Numbered from the stretch's first letter, positions 15,703-25,862 are shown. The stretch is 33,627 nt of DNA from Elusimicrobiota bacterium (GCA_041658405.1 JBBAAG010000028.1:1-33627); one strand, 5' to 3'. Notes: generated by a model from the sequence alone, not told the origin. Made by a program: numbers and translations.

Positions 15703-18082
15703 ACTCAGTCTTTCCTTCAAGCCACTTAAATTGGACCAATGACATCACTACTATACAAACAAACACAACCAATGCCTGTGCTGCCGCAATCCCGAACTCC
15801 CAATCATCAAATGCGCTAAAATAAATTAACGGTATTGCCATAAACGTAGAATACCCCGGCCCGCCTTTAGTCATAACATAAACCTGAGTGAACACCTGAA
15901 ACGACGCTATAGTATTCATCACCAAAAGATACAACGTAGTACTTTTTAATAACGGTATAGTAATCTTTGTCCATTTTTGTAACCCTGTTGCGCCTTCCAT
16001 CCCCGCAAGTTCGTACAACGATACCGGAATATTATTCATTGCCGCTAAGTAGATAATAACCCCTGCCCCGTGAACCGTACACACCGCCATCAACATTAAA
16101 CTAACCATAGCCGTCTGCGTATCAGTCAACCACGGCACCAAATTCTGGCTATCAATAATCCCAAGCTTAATAAACAACTGGTTAAGCAACCCGTAATTAG
16201 GATTATATAACCATCTCCACACCATTGCCATCACTACCAACGAAATAACACCGGGCAAATAAAACGCTGCACGAAATACTGTCTGTGCGCGGTCCGCTAA
16301 CGGATAAATCAATGTAGCAACCACTAAAGATATCAATACAGTAAACGGTACACGTACAATTGAATATACTAAAGTGTTTTTCATTGAGATCCAAAACACC
16401 GAACTCTTAAACACGCCGAACTCGAAATTCTTTAACCCCGCCCAATACGTTTCCCCTGCAAGTCGGTAGTCCAGAAATACCAAAAATATTGCCTGTAACA
16501 ACGGATAAAACAAAAATATAAAAAATACTGACAACGCAGGAAGTATCAGCAAGTACGCAAAACTGTTCCTCTTAATATCCGCCCATGACTTAATAATGTA
16601 ATACACAAGATACGCCCCGGCAGAAACAAGCAGTAACGCGACTAACACATTAAACCACACGGGGATAGGCACACCTTTTTTTACCGATGCCGCTACTGCC
16701 AAAGTAGCATCAATATCTCTTTCCGGTGCGGACAACCCTTCTTCTATCCCCACTTTACCAAGCAAAATTAACTGTAACTGCCTGAATATTTTGTCATCAA
16801 TTTCCAACCAATCCCGATGCGGCGGTGTAATGATACCATTGGCAACAACTTCCGCCCCGCGTGACATCGCAGTATCAGCAGTATATAAATTCCCGGTAGA
16901 TTTTCTTGTCGGAAAAGAGGAATACACGTAAACCGCTTTTTGATTTTCTGTATTAGTAAGATACTGGCAGAGTTCAACACACATTTTTTTCTTCTCCGGA
17001 TCCTTTTGTTTTAACACCAGAAAACCGGTACACCCGACAAACGTAATATTTTTTCCACCGGCAATAGTGGGATAATGCATAATCTCAAAATCAAACCCTG
17101 CTGATTTTTTAGGATTCCTTAACGCCTGTACCGCCCACATACCCCAAGGCGCCACAGCAACCTTTTCTTCCCGCGCAAACATCTGCCACATATCACCTGA
17201 ACTCAACGCCGCTGACCGCGGTACCACTGCATGATATTTGGTATCCAGCTCCAACAACTTCTTTACCCCGGATACACCTTCAGGAGAGTTAAGCGTATAC
17301 TTTGACATTTCCTTGTTAAGTATAGCCGCTCCGTCACAGAGAAATACCGGCCATACGTTAGGCGTAAACTTTTCAATCGTATACCCAAACCCGTAAACAT
17401 CAGTCTGCCCATCGCCGTTAGAATCGTAAGTCAACTTCTTTAATATATCAACAAACTCGTCATAAGTCCATTTCCCATCAGAAGGAAGTACGACCCCGCG
17501 TTTAGCGCATATTCTTTTATTTACAAACAACACTGACCCGGAGCTAAGCCATGGAAATCCCCATACACGAAACTTCTCATCCCCCGCTTTTTTATGTGTA
17601 AACGCCTCGATTGCACCCGGAAAATAATCTTTTAAGTCATCAGGCGTTAAATACTCATCCAGCGGTTCCACCACACTATTATCAATCGCCTTAATCATAT
17701 TAGCCAACGGTTCTGCAGTTACATCAGGATAATCATTAGCAGCAATCGCGATTTGTTTTTTTTGTACACCGCCATCCCATGAAAGTTTGGTGAGCTCTAC
17801 CTTCACCCCGGGATGAAGTTTTTCAAACTCAGCAATTTTTTCGAGTACCCACCCAAACTTATCCTGTTGCGGGCCATACGACCAGCGTGGATACTCCCAT
17901 AATTTGATAACGATCTGTTTCTTTTGTTCCGCAGCGGCACACGGCAATACTGCTGTTAATACACAAGACAATAATATTGAAGACATAGCCAATGTAAAAG
18001 CAAACACGCGGATACCCGCGTTTACCGGCTTGTAACCACTTTTCTTTATTCTACTGTTGATTGAGACAACCTCTAAATTCAT
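15695..18082 (-). CDS. Fused ABC solute-binding protein and MalF-type permease
   Basis: One 795-residue polypeptide joins two subunits that are usually separate. Residues about 24-52 form a signal peptide or first membrane segment ending in an Ala-rich site. Residues about 55-465 are a family 1 extracellular solute-binding protein, with 'LWEYPRW', 'FEKLHPGVKVEL', 'DYPDVTAE', 'KWTYDEFVDILKKLT', 'GDMWQMFAREEKVAVAPWGMW' and 'FPTRKS'. A membrane helix at about 476-498 leads into a MalF-like permease (about 505-790) with the EAA loop 'YELAGMEGATGLQKWTKITIP' near 690-710 and the family's 'TKGGPGYST'. The frame has no break, so this is a real fusion. The binding domain would be tethered outside the inner membrane. 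It sits 16 bases after the PorV-like gene. A cleaved signal is unlikely to free the binding domain, because it stays attached to the permease. Confidence 0.9.
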   Translation of the reverse strand: MNLEVVSINSRIKKSGYKPVNAGIRVFAFTLAMSSILLSCVLTAVLPCAAAEQKKQIVIKLWEYPRWSYGPQQDKFGWVLEKIAEFEKLHPGVKVELTKLSWDGGVQKKQIAIAANDYPDVTAEPLANMIKAIDNSVVEPLDEYLTPDDLKDYFPGAIEAFTHKKAGDEKFRVWGFPWLSSGSVLFVNKRICAKRGVVLPSDGKWTYDEFVDILKKLTYDSNGDGQTDVYGFGYTIEKFTPNVWPVFLCDGAAILNKEMSKYTLNSPEGVSGVKKLLELDTKYHAVVPRSAALSSGDMWQMFAREEKVAVAPWGMWAVQALRNPKKSAGFDFEIMHYPTIAGGKNITFVGCTGFLVLKQKDPEKKKMCVELCQYLTNTENQKAVYVYSSFPTRKSTGNLYTADTAMSRGAEVVANGIITPPHRDWLEIDDKIFRQLQLILLGKVGIEEGLSAPERDIDATLAVAASVKKGVPIPVWFNVLVALLLVSAGAYLVYYIIKSWADIKRNSFAYLLILPALSVFFIFLFYPLLQAIFLVFLDYRLAGETYWAGLKNFEFGVFKSSVFWISMKNTLVYSIVRVPFTVLISLVVATLIYPLADRAQTVFRAAFYLPGVISLVVMAMVWRWLYNPNYGLLNQLFIKLGIIDSQNLVPWLTDTQTAMVSLMLMAVCTVHGAGVIIYLAAMNNIPVSLYELAGMEGATGLQKWTKITIPLLKSTTLYLLVMNTIASFQVFTQVYVMTKGGPGYSTFMAIPLIYFSAFDDWEFGIAAAQALVVFVCIVVMSLVQFKWLEGKTEYV

Positions 18083-18098
18083 TCCCTACACTTTGTTG

Positions 18099-19019
18099 TT
18101 AGAACTTAAAATTCATTCCAACATAATGATTCTGGTATGACACTAACCCGCCCATTACCTGAAAAACATACGCATAATTCGCTTCCATCTGCCCGAATGC
18201 AAACCCTGCTCCGGCAGAACAATTCAATGACGACTGTGTATCCATTATATAATTAACCCCGCCCCGCACGTTTAACTGTTTCATAAACACATTTTTTTCA
18301 ATCCCTGCGCTAATCTCAGTACCTTCCGTAGGGTTCATAACAATATCCGCAGTAACAAACCCCGGCGACTTCTGTGGTAAACGATACGCCATCCCTGCGC
18401 GTATAATCATTGGCGCTTTATTTTCAGCAGACGAATTAATTGCGATATTCGGCTGGTTAACATTCTTCAACGAAATACCGATATCAATATTTGACATTGC
18501 CTTAAACACGGCACCGGCATCCAGAGCCACTCCCTGCGCTTCAGTCCCAGCAGAAAAATACACGTCATTCGCCACTTCATCACCTTTATACGACGCTTTT
18601 AATAATTTAACTTCCACCCCGACAGTAAGTTTATCGTTAACAGACTTCGCAGCGGCGATGCCCATAGTATCTTCCGCATACATCCCTGAGACTGACATAT
18701 TCAACCACCTACCGGCGATTGTAATACCAGCCGCCTTTAACGGCATCCCAAACGCCACCATCCCCTGTGTCACAGCCCCGCCTTCAACCCCGGGTGCGAT
18801 TTGGTAAAATGCAACCCCCGCCTGCGATGTCACCAACCCAAAAATCCCTGCCGGATTACCAAACACATTATTAACATCACCCGTCAACCCGCACGCACTA
18901 CCCCCAAGCCCTACGGCACGTACACTTGTAGCGAACTCGGTAAACGCTGCATTACAGGTTGTGATAGTAAAAGACAATACAACTACAGCAAACAGCCAGG
19001 TTTTCAATACTCTATACAT
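18099..19019 (-). CDS. PorV/PorQ-like (UPF0164-type) outer-membrane protein
   Basis: The protein has 306 residues from ATG 19019; AAGGAG lies 11 bases upstream. A TTG nine codons earlier is rejected because the signal peptide fits the ATG (residues 1-24, ending Cys-Asn-Ala). The mature start 'FATSVRAVGLGGSACGLTGDVNNVFGNPAGI' is the PorV/PorQ family signature, and alternating beta strands continue to a C-terminal aromatic residue (Phe). PorV proteins shuttle or hold C-terminal-tail substrates in the type IX secretion system; other family members have unknown jobs. Its position right after three tail-bearing amidases and before the importer suggests a role in their export or anchoring, which is inference. 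It is shorter than the related barrel-OmpA fusion at 6873-8984. Confidence 0.8.
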   Translation of the reverse strand: MYRVLKTWLFAVVVLSFTITTCNAAFTEFATSVRAVGLGGSACGLTGDVNNVFGNPAGIFGLVTSQAGVAFYQIAPGVEGGAVTQGMVAFGMPLKAAGITIAGRWLNMSVSGMYAEDTMGIAAAKSVNDKLTVGVEVKLLKASYKGDEVANDVYFSAGTEAQGVALDAGAVFKAMSNIDIGISLKNVNQPNIAINSSAENKAPMIIRAGMAYRLPQKSPGFVTADIVMNPTEGTEISAGIEKNVFMKQLNVRGGVNYIMDTQSSLNCSAGAGFAFGQMEANYAYVFQVMGGLVSYQNHYVGMNFKF

Positions 19020-19115
19020 TGTTACGACAACTCCTTCTTTAAACAATTTAATTAATTTTATTTAATTATAAACGTTATTACAAGCAATTTTTCTGGTTTC
19101 ACCTCAAAAACATAT

Positions 19116-19310
19116 TTACTTAGCCACTACTACCTGCCCGCTACGCGTTTTCCCTTCATATTGTATTTGATAAAAATACACACCGCTACCCACCGCGCGG
19201 TCAGACATATCCGTCCCATCCCATAACACAGTGACTTCACTTGCTGCGGAGGATAACCGGCTAACTTCCTTCACTAACCTACCTTTGATATCGTATATAA
19301 CAACCTTAAC
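19116..19310 (-). other. Sorting-like C-terminal tail of amidase 1
   Basis: This codes for 64 residues: 'YDIKGRLVKEV', 'VLWDGTD', 'SGVYFYQI', 'RSGQVVVAK'. It is the same kind of tail as on amidases 2 and 3. Confidence 0.7.
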
Positions 19311-22004
19311 CGCGGGACTACCCCCCGCACTCACGGGAAGATTAAACTTAATCTGTAAATCCTTCTTAACACCATCCGTTGTTGTGGGAGTATAAACTCT
19401 CGCGCTTAGAGTAACGTTTGACAACGATTCATTAGGTTCAAGTTCATTATTAATCTCCACCTGTGCGCCAAGTTCAATATACACACTTTTACTGAACGCT
19501 TTGTAACCCATATTATTAACTTCCACCTGCCAATACCCGGCAGTACGTACATTACTAACCATGAACCTTCCATCGGTATCAGTCACAGCTATCATCACCA
19601 CATTATTTTTTGTAAGTGTCACAGTTAACCCTGAAATACCAGTATTACTTGTTTTATCAAGAAAACGCCCGCTTAGTGTACTCCCTTTTGCTTCGGTTAA
19701 ATTTACCCGTAGTTCAACACTTTCACTTTCAAGCGTAATAGTATCCGAACTTGTACGGTATCCATATTTACTAACCGACACTATATAATCGCCGGTACTA
19801 AGATCAATAAACTCATAATTCCCGTTATCATCCGACGTAGTTTTAAGTTCTCCCGGATTCAATACACACTCCGCACCGGGAATTGTTGACAACCCAGTTT
19901 CATCATAAATTGTACCGTAAACCCTACCCCCCACAGCCCCTGTTTTAGGAGACATAGCAAACTCCAATTGCACGGTTGCCCCGGAAGTCAGGTTACAGGT
20001 TGACACAACAACTTTATACCCACCGAGAGAAACTGTCACAGTATGACTCCCGATAACAAGATTTTCGAACCTCGCATCTCCTGATGCATCGGTAACAAGC
20101 TGTGTCATTTCCGGGCTCAGTAAACACGCTGCACCGTTAAGCGCTGCGCGGGTAGACGCATCACGTACAGCCGCAACGATTACACCCTTACTAATCCCAG
20201 CACCATACGGTTGAAGAATAACGTTTATCCGTGTCTCCTGCCCGGTAGTAAGAGTAATTATTTGACTAAAAGTCTGATACCCCGCAACCGTGACTACCAG
20301 ATAACACCCGCCTGCTGCTAAACCTCCAAACCCGTACCATCCGTCAATATTGGAATACACGCTGATATTATTCGCTCCGGAAAGCTGGCACTTGGCATTA
20401 TACACCGGTGCCCCTGTATTTTTATCTGTAAGATACCCCCATAGTGTCGCGTAGGTACTGACGACAAGCTCAAAATCTACTGTCGAAGTAGTATTAACCA
20501 CGCCGGTAAATGTAGAACTTTCGGTATTATACCCGTTTACAGTTACGCTAACAGTATAATCCCCGCCTTCCAATCCGATAATACTATACATCCCATCCGT
20601 CCCCGTTGTAGCCGTAAGATTATCCGGAGCCACAACCACTGAAACTCCAGAGATCGGCGATTTTGTGATTAAGTCCTTGACGGTACCATTAACACTGCAG
20701 GTAGGCAAGCCCGTCCCTGCTGTTGCCTGTGCAGGTGCTGATGGTGAATTTGATATTTTTGAAGAATCAGCGGTATCATTTTTTGATTGAACACAAAAAT
20801 AGTACGTCACTCCAGCAGTAAGATTACTCAACACATACTCTTCCCTAGCATACCTTTTTTTGGGAACCCAGGTTTGGGTATACGTCGTTGCAGCATTAAA
20901 TTTAGTTTTAGTATCAATCACACTGGTAGAATACTTAACGACATACGTTTTTGCCGGCTGCATCGTACCATCTTCCCCCGGTGCGGTCCATATAATCTTA
21001 ACTGTACCAATAGCCGTCCCCGTATTTGCCTTAAGGTCAGTAATTGTAGAAGGCAATTCATAATCCGTAATTCCAAGATAATCGCAGATACCTTTATAAG
21101 TTGCCTGTGCGAGTAACCTTCTTCCTTTTTCGTCGGTTAACGCTTTTGTATCGTCCAAATTTGTATGAAACCCGTACTCGATCAACGCACTTGGCTTCTG
21201 CACCCCGCGCACTTCCCACCATTTCCAGTTCGCCTGCCACACCCCAAGCGCATTGTAGGTAGTCTTCCACCCGGAATCATAGTACGTTTTCATAATACTA
21301 AGCTGCTTTGCTGCCAAAGCTTTCGCAAAATTATAACTATTTGTAATATTTGACGTATGCTCATTAAAATCCCCGCCGTCATAATCTGACGCATCAGTAG
21401 AATTATTATCATTATCGCACAATACCACTACCCCGCGTGATGAAGCGGAACTGGTAGCATTTGAATGCATGGAAAGATACAGATCGCACTTATTAAATTC
21501 CTTACGTTTCCAGTTAGCATAATACGTGCGGCTGCGCAAACTCTTACTACTTTCCCCTGACGCCCAGGACGCGCTGTAAACCGTAGCCGGTACATTCTCA
21601 CTGGAACGATTTACATAAAAATAATACCGTGAACTTATTTGCCACCACGGATAATTTGCTGCGATTGTCACAGTTGACGGATCCGGCCCTTTCCCTGTAT
21701 ACTTATCGCTATTCTTAGAACTCATATCCCTAACCCAGTGAAGCCCAGCGCCAGCATCTTCGAGATACGTCTTCACATGCCGTGCAATGCAGTAATTATT
21801 CAAATCTTCAATCATCCCTAACTGCGCCTCTCCGCGTTCCGTCGCCCACCGCGTGAGAGTTGAATTCCACACCCACCCATGACCAGGGCTGCACACAATA
21901 TTTTTCCCGGTCAACGCTCCGGCATCAACCTCTACTGTCCCTGCAATCAATAGCGCAAAAATAATTAAGACGCTAAAACCACACCAGGCTACCAGTTTCT
22001 TCAT
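19116..22004 (-). CDS. Secreted N-acetylmuramoyl-L-alanine amidase with FN3, five Cna/CarboxypepD-like repeats and sorting-like tail
   Basis: The 962-residue protein has a signal peptide (1-28). Residues about 32-315 are an Amidase_3 domain: His42 in 'SPGHGW', Glu66 in 'IEDLNNYCIA', His180 in 'LSMHSNA' as zinc ligands, and Glu276 in 'IEYGFHTN' as the catalytic Glu. These enzymes cut the bond between muramic acid and the stem peptide. An FN3 domain follows (about 319-425), then five carboxypeptidase-regulatory-like repeats (about 433-860) with 'GTV.D', 'TD..G.Y.F..L..G.Y.V.V...GY' patterns, then the tail with 'IYDIKGRLVKEV', 'LWDGTD', 'GVYFYQI' and a final Val-Ala-Lys. GAGGAG lies 11 bases before ATG. 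Closest relative in the window is the amidase just upstream. Confidence 0.9.
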   Translation of the reverse strand: MKKLVAWCGFSVLIIFALLIAGTVEVDAGALTGKNIVCSPGHGWVWNSTLTRWATERGEAQLGMIEDLNNYCIARHVKTYLEDAGAGLHWVRDMSSKNSDKYTGKGPDPSTVTIAANYPWWQISSRYYFYVNRSSENVPATVYSASWASGESSKSLRSRTYYANWKRKEFNKCDLYLSMHSNATSSASSRGVVVLCDNDNNSTDASDYDGGDFNEHTSNITNSYNFAKALAAKQLSIMKTYYDSGWKTTYNALGVWQANWKWWEVRGVQKPSALIEYGFHTNLDDTKALTDEKGRRLLAQATYKGICDYLGITDYELPSTITDLKANTGTAIGTVKIIWTAPGEDGTMQPAKTYVVKYSTSVIDTKTKFNAATTYTQTWVPKKRYAREEYVLSNLTAGVTYYFCVQSKNDTADSSKISNSPSAPAQATAGTGLPTCSVNGTVKDLITKSPISGVSVVVAPDNLTATTGTDGMYSIIGLEGGDYTVSVTVNGYNTESSTFTGVVNTTSTVDFELVVSTYATLWGYLTDKNTGAPVYNAKCQLSGANNISVYSNIDGWYGFGGLAAGGCYLVVTVAGYQTFSQIITLTTGQETRINVILQPYGAGISKGVIVAAVRDASTRAALNGAACLLSPEMTQLVTDASGDARFENLVIGSHTVTVSLGGYKVVVSTCNLTSGATVQLEFAMSPKTGAVGGRVYGTIYDETGLSTIPGAECVLNPGELKTTSDDNGNYEFIDLSTGDYIVSVSKYGYRTSSDTITLESESVELRVNLTEAKGSTLSGRFLDKTSNTGISGLTVTLTKNNVVMIAVTDTDGRFMVSNVRTAGYWQVEVNNMGYKAFSKSVYIELGAQVEINNELEPNESLSNVTLSARVYTPTTTDGVKKDLQIKFNLPVSAGGSPAVKVVIYDIKGRLVKEVSRLSSAASEVTVLWDGTDMSDRAVGSGVYFYQIQYEGKTRSGQVVVAK

Positions 22005-22073
22005 TTTTACTTACACTCCTCTATAATACGAATAAATTTAAAATATCATTCTTATAAAGTTACACTTTGCATT

Positions 22074-22265
22074 TCACTTAGCGACAACAACTTTACCGTT
22101 TCTAACCTTACCCCCAGCTTCAATCTGATAAAAATACACCCCACTTGAAACCTCACGCCCTGAATTATCCGTCCCATCCCATAACGCGTTAACCTCAGCG
22201 CTGGAAGAATCTTTTTCCAACTCCTTAACTACCCTCCCGCGAATATCATAAACAACAACTTTAGC
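22074..22265 (-). other. Sorting-like C-terminal tail of amidase 2
   Basis: This codes for about 63 residues: 'YDIRGRVVKEL', 'ALWDGTD', 'SSGVYFYQIE', 'GKVVVAK'. Confidence 0.7.
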
Positions 22266-24980
22266 ATTGACAGTATCGCCGGTATCTGAACTAAAACTTA
22301 TCCTCAAACTTTTTTTACTACCATTTGTATCCACCGGCGTAAAAACCTTCGCGCTGATAACTATATTCTCCAAACTCTCAAACGGCACAAGCTCAAAATT
22401 TTGAAATAATTCACCGCTGATTGATACGTATAAATTAGAACTAACTTCCTTATACCCCACGCTCCCGACAGTCAACGTCCAGTATCCGGCTTCACTTATA
22501 TTTTCAATACGATACCGCCCATCCTCATCAGTAACAACAGTTCTGGCGGTATTACCTTTAACAGCATTTACTATCAACCCGCCTGCCCCGTTCCCAGTAT
22601 TTTTGTTAAACACCCTTCCGCTGATAACGCTGCTCCTCTGCTGGACAAGCGTAACATTAAATTCCATTATATACTCATTCATCACAACAGTTTCCGCACT
22701 TGCACGATACCCAGTCTTACTGACGGATAAAACATACGTTCCTGTGGATAATCCAGTAAACACATAACTCCCGTCATCCATACTAGTTGTACCATAATTC
22801 CCTGGTTGCAGCGTACACACCGCACCGGAAATAATAACATCCTCGCTCCCGGCACTTACTACACCAAACAACCTACCCCCGGACTGCGTATTACCCGCTG
22901 ATAAACCAAAATCAAGGTATACAGTTGCACCGGAAACCAGTGCGCAGGTCGACGCTAAAGTTTGGTACCCGCCGTATACAACCGTTACCGTATGACTCCC
23001 GACAACAATATTGCCAAACCGGTAAATCCCGGCACCATCCGTCACAACAGTAATAATTTCAGGGTATAATGTACACGCCGCGCCGGAAATATACCCGCTC
23101 GTTCCGGCAATCTTTACAGTTCCGGTGACAACACCTTTACTGACCCCTGCACCTAATGGGGTTAACTGCATATTCACCGCAGTTTCATTCCCTGCGCTTA
23201 ATGTCACAATCTGACTCCCGGACTGATATCCATCACATGAAATTGTAAGATAATACGCCCCGGTTGCCAATCTACCAACACCATACCAACCGTTAATATC
23301 CGTATTTACGCTAACATTACCAGTTCCTGCTAACTGCACTCTTGCGTTATAAATTCCCGCCCCTGAACTTTTATCCCTGACTATCCCGGTCAACGTCGCA
23401 TACGTACTCAACAGAAGCTCAAAATTTATGGATACCGTCGCTCCCGCAACTACCCATGTAGTTGACGATACGGTGATATACCCTTGAGCCGTAACAGTAA
23501 CAGTATTCTCACCCTCACTCAACCCGCTGACCGCGTATCCCCCGTCAACCCCGGGAGTAACCCCAATATTTTCAGGTGAAACCAGCAGTTCTGCAGCAAC
23601 CACTGGCATCTTAGTAACCAAATCCACAACCTTTCCTTTAACCGTGCCAACAGGCACATTCGCACCGGCAACCGCCTGTGCTGCTACCGACGTACAATTT
23701 GAAATTTTAGAAGTATCATTTGTATCATTCTTTGACTGCAAACAAAAATAGTAAGTCACCCCGGCTAAAAGATTACTCAAGACATACTCTTCTCTACTAT
23801 ACCGTTTTTTTGGCAACCACGACTGAGTATACGTTTTTGCGGCGGTAAACTTTACCGTAGAGTCAATACTCGCGGTAGAATATTTAAGAACATAGAGCTT
23901 TGCCGGTTGATATGTCCCATCCTCCCCCGGCGCAGTCCACGTTATACGCACCTGCCCGACACCGTTACCTGGATACACACGCAAGTCTGTCACTACTGAC
24001 GGTAAATCATAATCCGTAACCCCAAAATAATCGCAGATACCTTTGTATGCCCCCAGCGCCATCAACCTCCGCGCTTTCTCGTCAAGTAACGCCCTGGAAT
24101 CATCAACGCTTGTATGAAACCCGTACTCAATCGTGGCACTAGGTTTTTGTACACCCCGTGTCTCCCACCACTTATAATCCGCCTGCCATACACCATAGGC
24201 ATTATATATCGGCGCCCAGGTTGGGTCGTAATAAGTTTTCAACATCGCGACAACCTGTGCAGCAAGTTTTTTTGCAAAATTATAACTATTCGTGATATTT
24301 AATGTATGCTCAGAAAAATCTCCGCCATCATAATCCGACGCGCTGTTAGAATTATTATCATTATCGCACAACACTACAGTTCCCCGTGGCGCCGGCTGCG
24401 TACTTGAAGCATTAGAGTGTATACCCAGATAAAGATCGCATTTATTATACTGCTTCCTCAACCAGTTTGCGTAATACGTACGGCTGCGTAAACACTTATT
24501 TTTTTCTGTACCAGTCCCGTAAGCAGGGTCATATACTGCAGCAGGAACGTTCTCACCATAAAAATTTCCATGAAAATAATATCTTGTCCCCACCTGCCAC
24601 CGCGGATAATGGCACGGTTTTGTTACAATAGCAGTGTTTGGCCCCTGTCCGGTGTAGATAAGTTCCATTGTCCCGGGATTCATATCCCGCACAGTATGCG
24701 TCAACGCACTTGCATCATCGAGATACGCCTTTACATGCCGTGCGATACAGTGATTATTAAAATCTTCAATCAGCCCAAGCTGCTGCGCTGTACGTTCGGT
24801 ATACCAATCCAGTGTTGTGGCTAAATCATTAGGGTTCCACTGCCACCCATGCCCCGGACTGATAACAATATGCCTTCCCGCCAGCACACCGCCGTAAATA
24901 ACATCCCCACCGGCGGTAAGCACGAATAAAACAGTTAATATTAGAGATAACCCGTTTCTCCTAAACCGCAGTATACCCAC
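22074..24980 (-). CDS. Secreted N-acetylmuramoyl-L-alanine amidase, paralogue 2
   Basis: The 968-residue protein is a full-length paralogue of the amidase at 19116-22004 with the same order of parts. Signal peptide about 1-30; Amidase_3 with His44 ('SPGHGW'), Glu72 ('IEDFNNHCIA'), His188 ('LGIHSNA') and Glu285 ('IEYGFHT'); one FN3 domain; five carboxypeptidase-regulatory-like repeats; the tail 'YDIRGRVVKEL', 'LWDGTD', 'GVYFYQIE', ending Val-Val-Ala-Lys. All catalytic residues are intact. The GTG start at 24980 shares one base with the TAG stop of the GerMN gene, and AAGGAG is only 2 bases away, so the exact start is a little uncertain (CTG at 24971 is an alternative). The coupling suggests GerMN and amidase products are needed in fixed ratio. 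Confidence 0.88.
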   Translation of the reverse strand: MGILRFRRNGLSLILTVLFVLTAGGDVIYGGVLAGRHIVISPGHGWQWNPNDLATTLDWYTERTAQQLGLIEDFNNHCIARHVKAYLDDASALTHTVRDMNPGTMELIYTGQGPNTAIVTKPCHYPRWQVGTRYYFHGNFYGENVPAAVYDPAYGTGTEKNKCLRSRTYYANWLRKQYNKCDLYLGIHSNASSTQPAPRGTVVLCDNDNNSNSASDYDGGDFSEHTLNITNSYNFAKKLAAQVVAMLKTYYDPTWAPIYNAYGVWQADYKWWETRGVQKPSATIEYGFHTSVDDSRALLDEKARRLMALGAYKGICDYFGVTDYDLPSVVTDLRVYPGNGVGQVRITWTAPGEDGTYQPAKLYVLKYSTASIDSTVKFTAAKTYTQSWLPKKRYSREEYVLSNLLAGVTYYFCLQSKNDTNDTSKISNCTSVAAQAVAGANVPVGTVKGKVVDLVTKMPVVAAELLVSPENIGVTPGVDGGYAVSGLSEGENTVTVTAQGYITVSSTTWVVAGATVSINFELLLSTYATLTGIVRDKSSGAGIYNARVQLAGTGNVSVNTDINGWYGVGRLATGAYYLTISCDGYQSGSQIVTLSAGNETAVNMQLTPLGAGVSKGVVTGTVKIAGTSGYISGAACTLYPEIITVVTDGAGIYRFGNIVVGSHTVTVVYGGYQTLASTCALVSGATVYLDFGLSAGNTQSGGRLFGVVSAGSEDVIISGAVCTLQPGNYGTTSMDDGSYVFTGLSTGTYVLSVSKTGYRASAETVVMNEYIMEFNVTLVQQRSSVISGRVFNKNTGNGAGGLIVNAVKGNTARTVVTDEDGRYRIENISEAGYWTLTVGSVGYKEVSSNLYVSISGELFQNFELVPFESLENIVISAKVFTPVDTNGSKKSLRISFSSDTGDTVNAKVVVYDIRGRVVKELEKDSSSAEVNALWDGTDNSGREVSSGVYFYQIEAGGKVRNGKVVVAK

Positions 24981-25618
24981 TACTCCTTCCGTTTATTACC
25001 TTCAAGATACGACGCTAACGCCCTACCCCCGACAGTCATCTTAGTCCCGACAATATTATCCATTCCCATGGAGGTAAGCATATACGCCATCTGGTCATGA
25101 ATGAACCAAATTTTTTCTTCATCCAGATTCTTTAAGATTTCCGTACTAAAATCTATCTCTACAACGTAATACCCGTCTTCATTTTTATTAAATACACACG
25201 ACTTAATCCAAGCACCGGTACTAATCAACGTAGTATATCCCAGCGCTTTCTCTTCGTCAGTCGGCCCCTGTAACCATTCTTTAATAATATATTTCGTGCG
25301 TTCTACGGGATCCGCAGGTAAATCTTCCGCTGCCGGCGCTTCGCGTTCCAAATCACCGGGATACGAGTCCTTCATAAAAGAAATCTTATACTTATTATTC
25401 CCTGCAGGTATCGGAGGAACAGCATCTGAAACAGGCGCTGTACTTACAGCAACCGCACTACTGCTTTGTTTAACTACGAGCGGCGCTTTAACCACCTTAC
25501 CCGCTACTGCGTTATTACCCGCACCAGCAGCTGCCAACAATGAAACCCCTGCCACTATCCCCGTTACTGCAACTACCATCCCTACGCCTACGGCAAACAA
25601 CTTTTTTACGTTACTCAT
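24980..25618 (-). CDS. GerMN-domain protein, copy 1
   Basis: The protein has 212 residues from ATG 25618. The upstream ATG at 25627 is rejected because it directly follows the GGAAGG ribosome binding site with no spacing, while the second ATG has about 9 bases. An N-terminal hydrophobic segment (about 8-32) is a signal peptide or membrane anchor. After a low-complexity linker, residues about 97-202 form a GerMN (spore germination GerM) domain: 'DPVERTKYIIKEWLQGPTDEEKALGYTT', 'YYVVEIDFSTEILKNLD', 'IHDQMAYMLTSMGMDNIVGTKMTVGG'. GerM in Bacillus helps assemble the engulfment channel; GerMN domains elsewhere accompany cell-wall amidases. It overlaps the following amidase gene by one base, so it is probably a periplasmic partner of that enzyme. 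Confidence 0.82.
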   Translation of the reverse strand: MSNVKKLFAVGVGMVVAVTGIVAGVSLLAAAGAGNNAVAGKVVKAPLVVKQSSSAVAVSTAPVSDAVPPIPAGNNKYKISFMKDSYPGDLEREAPAAEDLPADPVERTKYIIKEWLQGPTDEEKALGYTTLISTGAWIKSCVFNKNEDGYYVVEIDFSTEILKNLDEEKIWFIHDQMAYMLTSMGMDNIVGTKMTVGGRALASYLEGNKRKE

Positions 25619-25667
25619 TTTACGCATCCTTCCGTATAACTACAGATTAAATTAAACAATAAATATT

Positions 25668-25862
25668 TTATTTAGCGACCAACACTCTCCCGCTTCTTAC
25701 TTTCCCACCGGACTCTATCTGATAAAAATACACCCCGCTGGCAACCTTCCTCCCGGCAGAATCCGTACCATTCCAAGTAGCAGTAACCTCCGCCCCGTTA
25801 GTTTGTATATCTTCAACGTTCTTAACCATACGCCCTTTAATATCATAAATTTTCACTGCAGC
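25668..25862 (-). other. Sorting-like C-terminal tail of amidase 3
   Basis: This codes for about 64 residues: 'YDIKGRMVKNV', 'ATWNGTD', 'SGVYFYQIE', 'RSGRVLVAK'. Confidence 0.7.
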
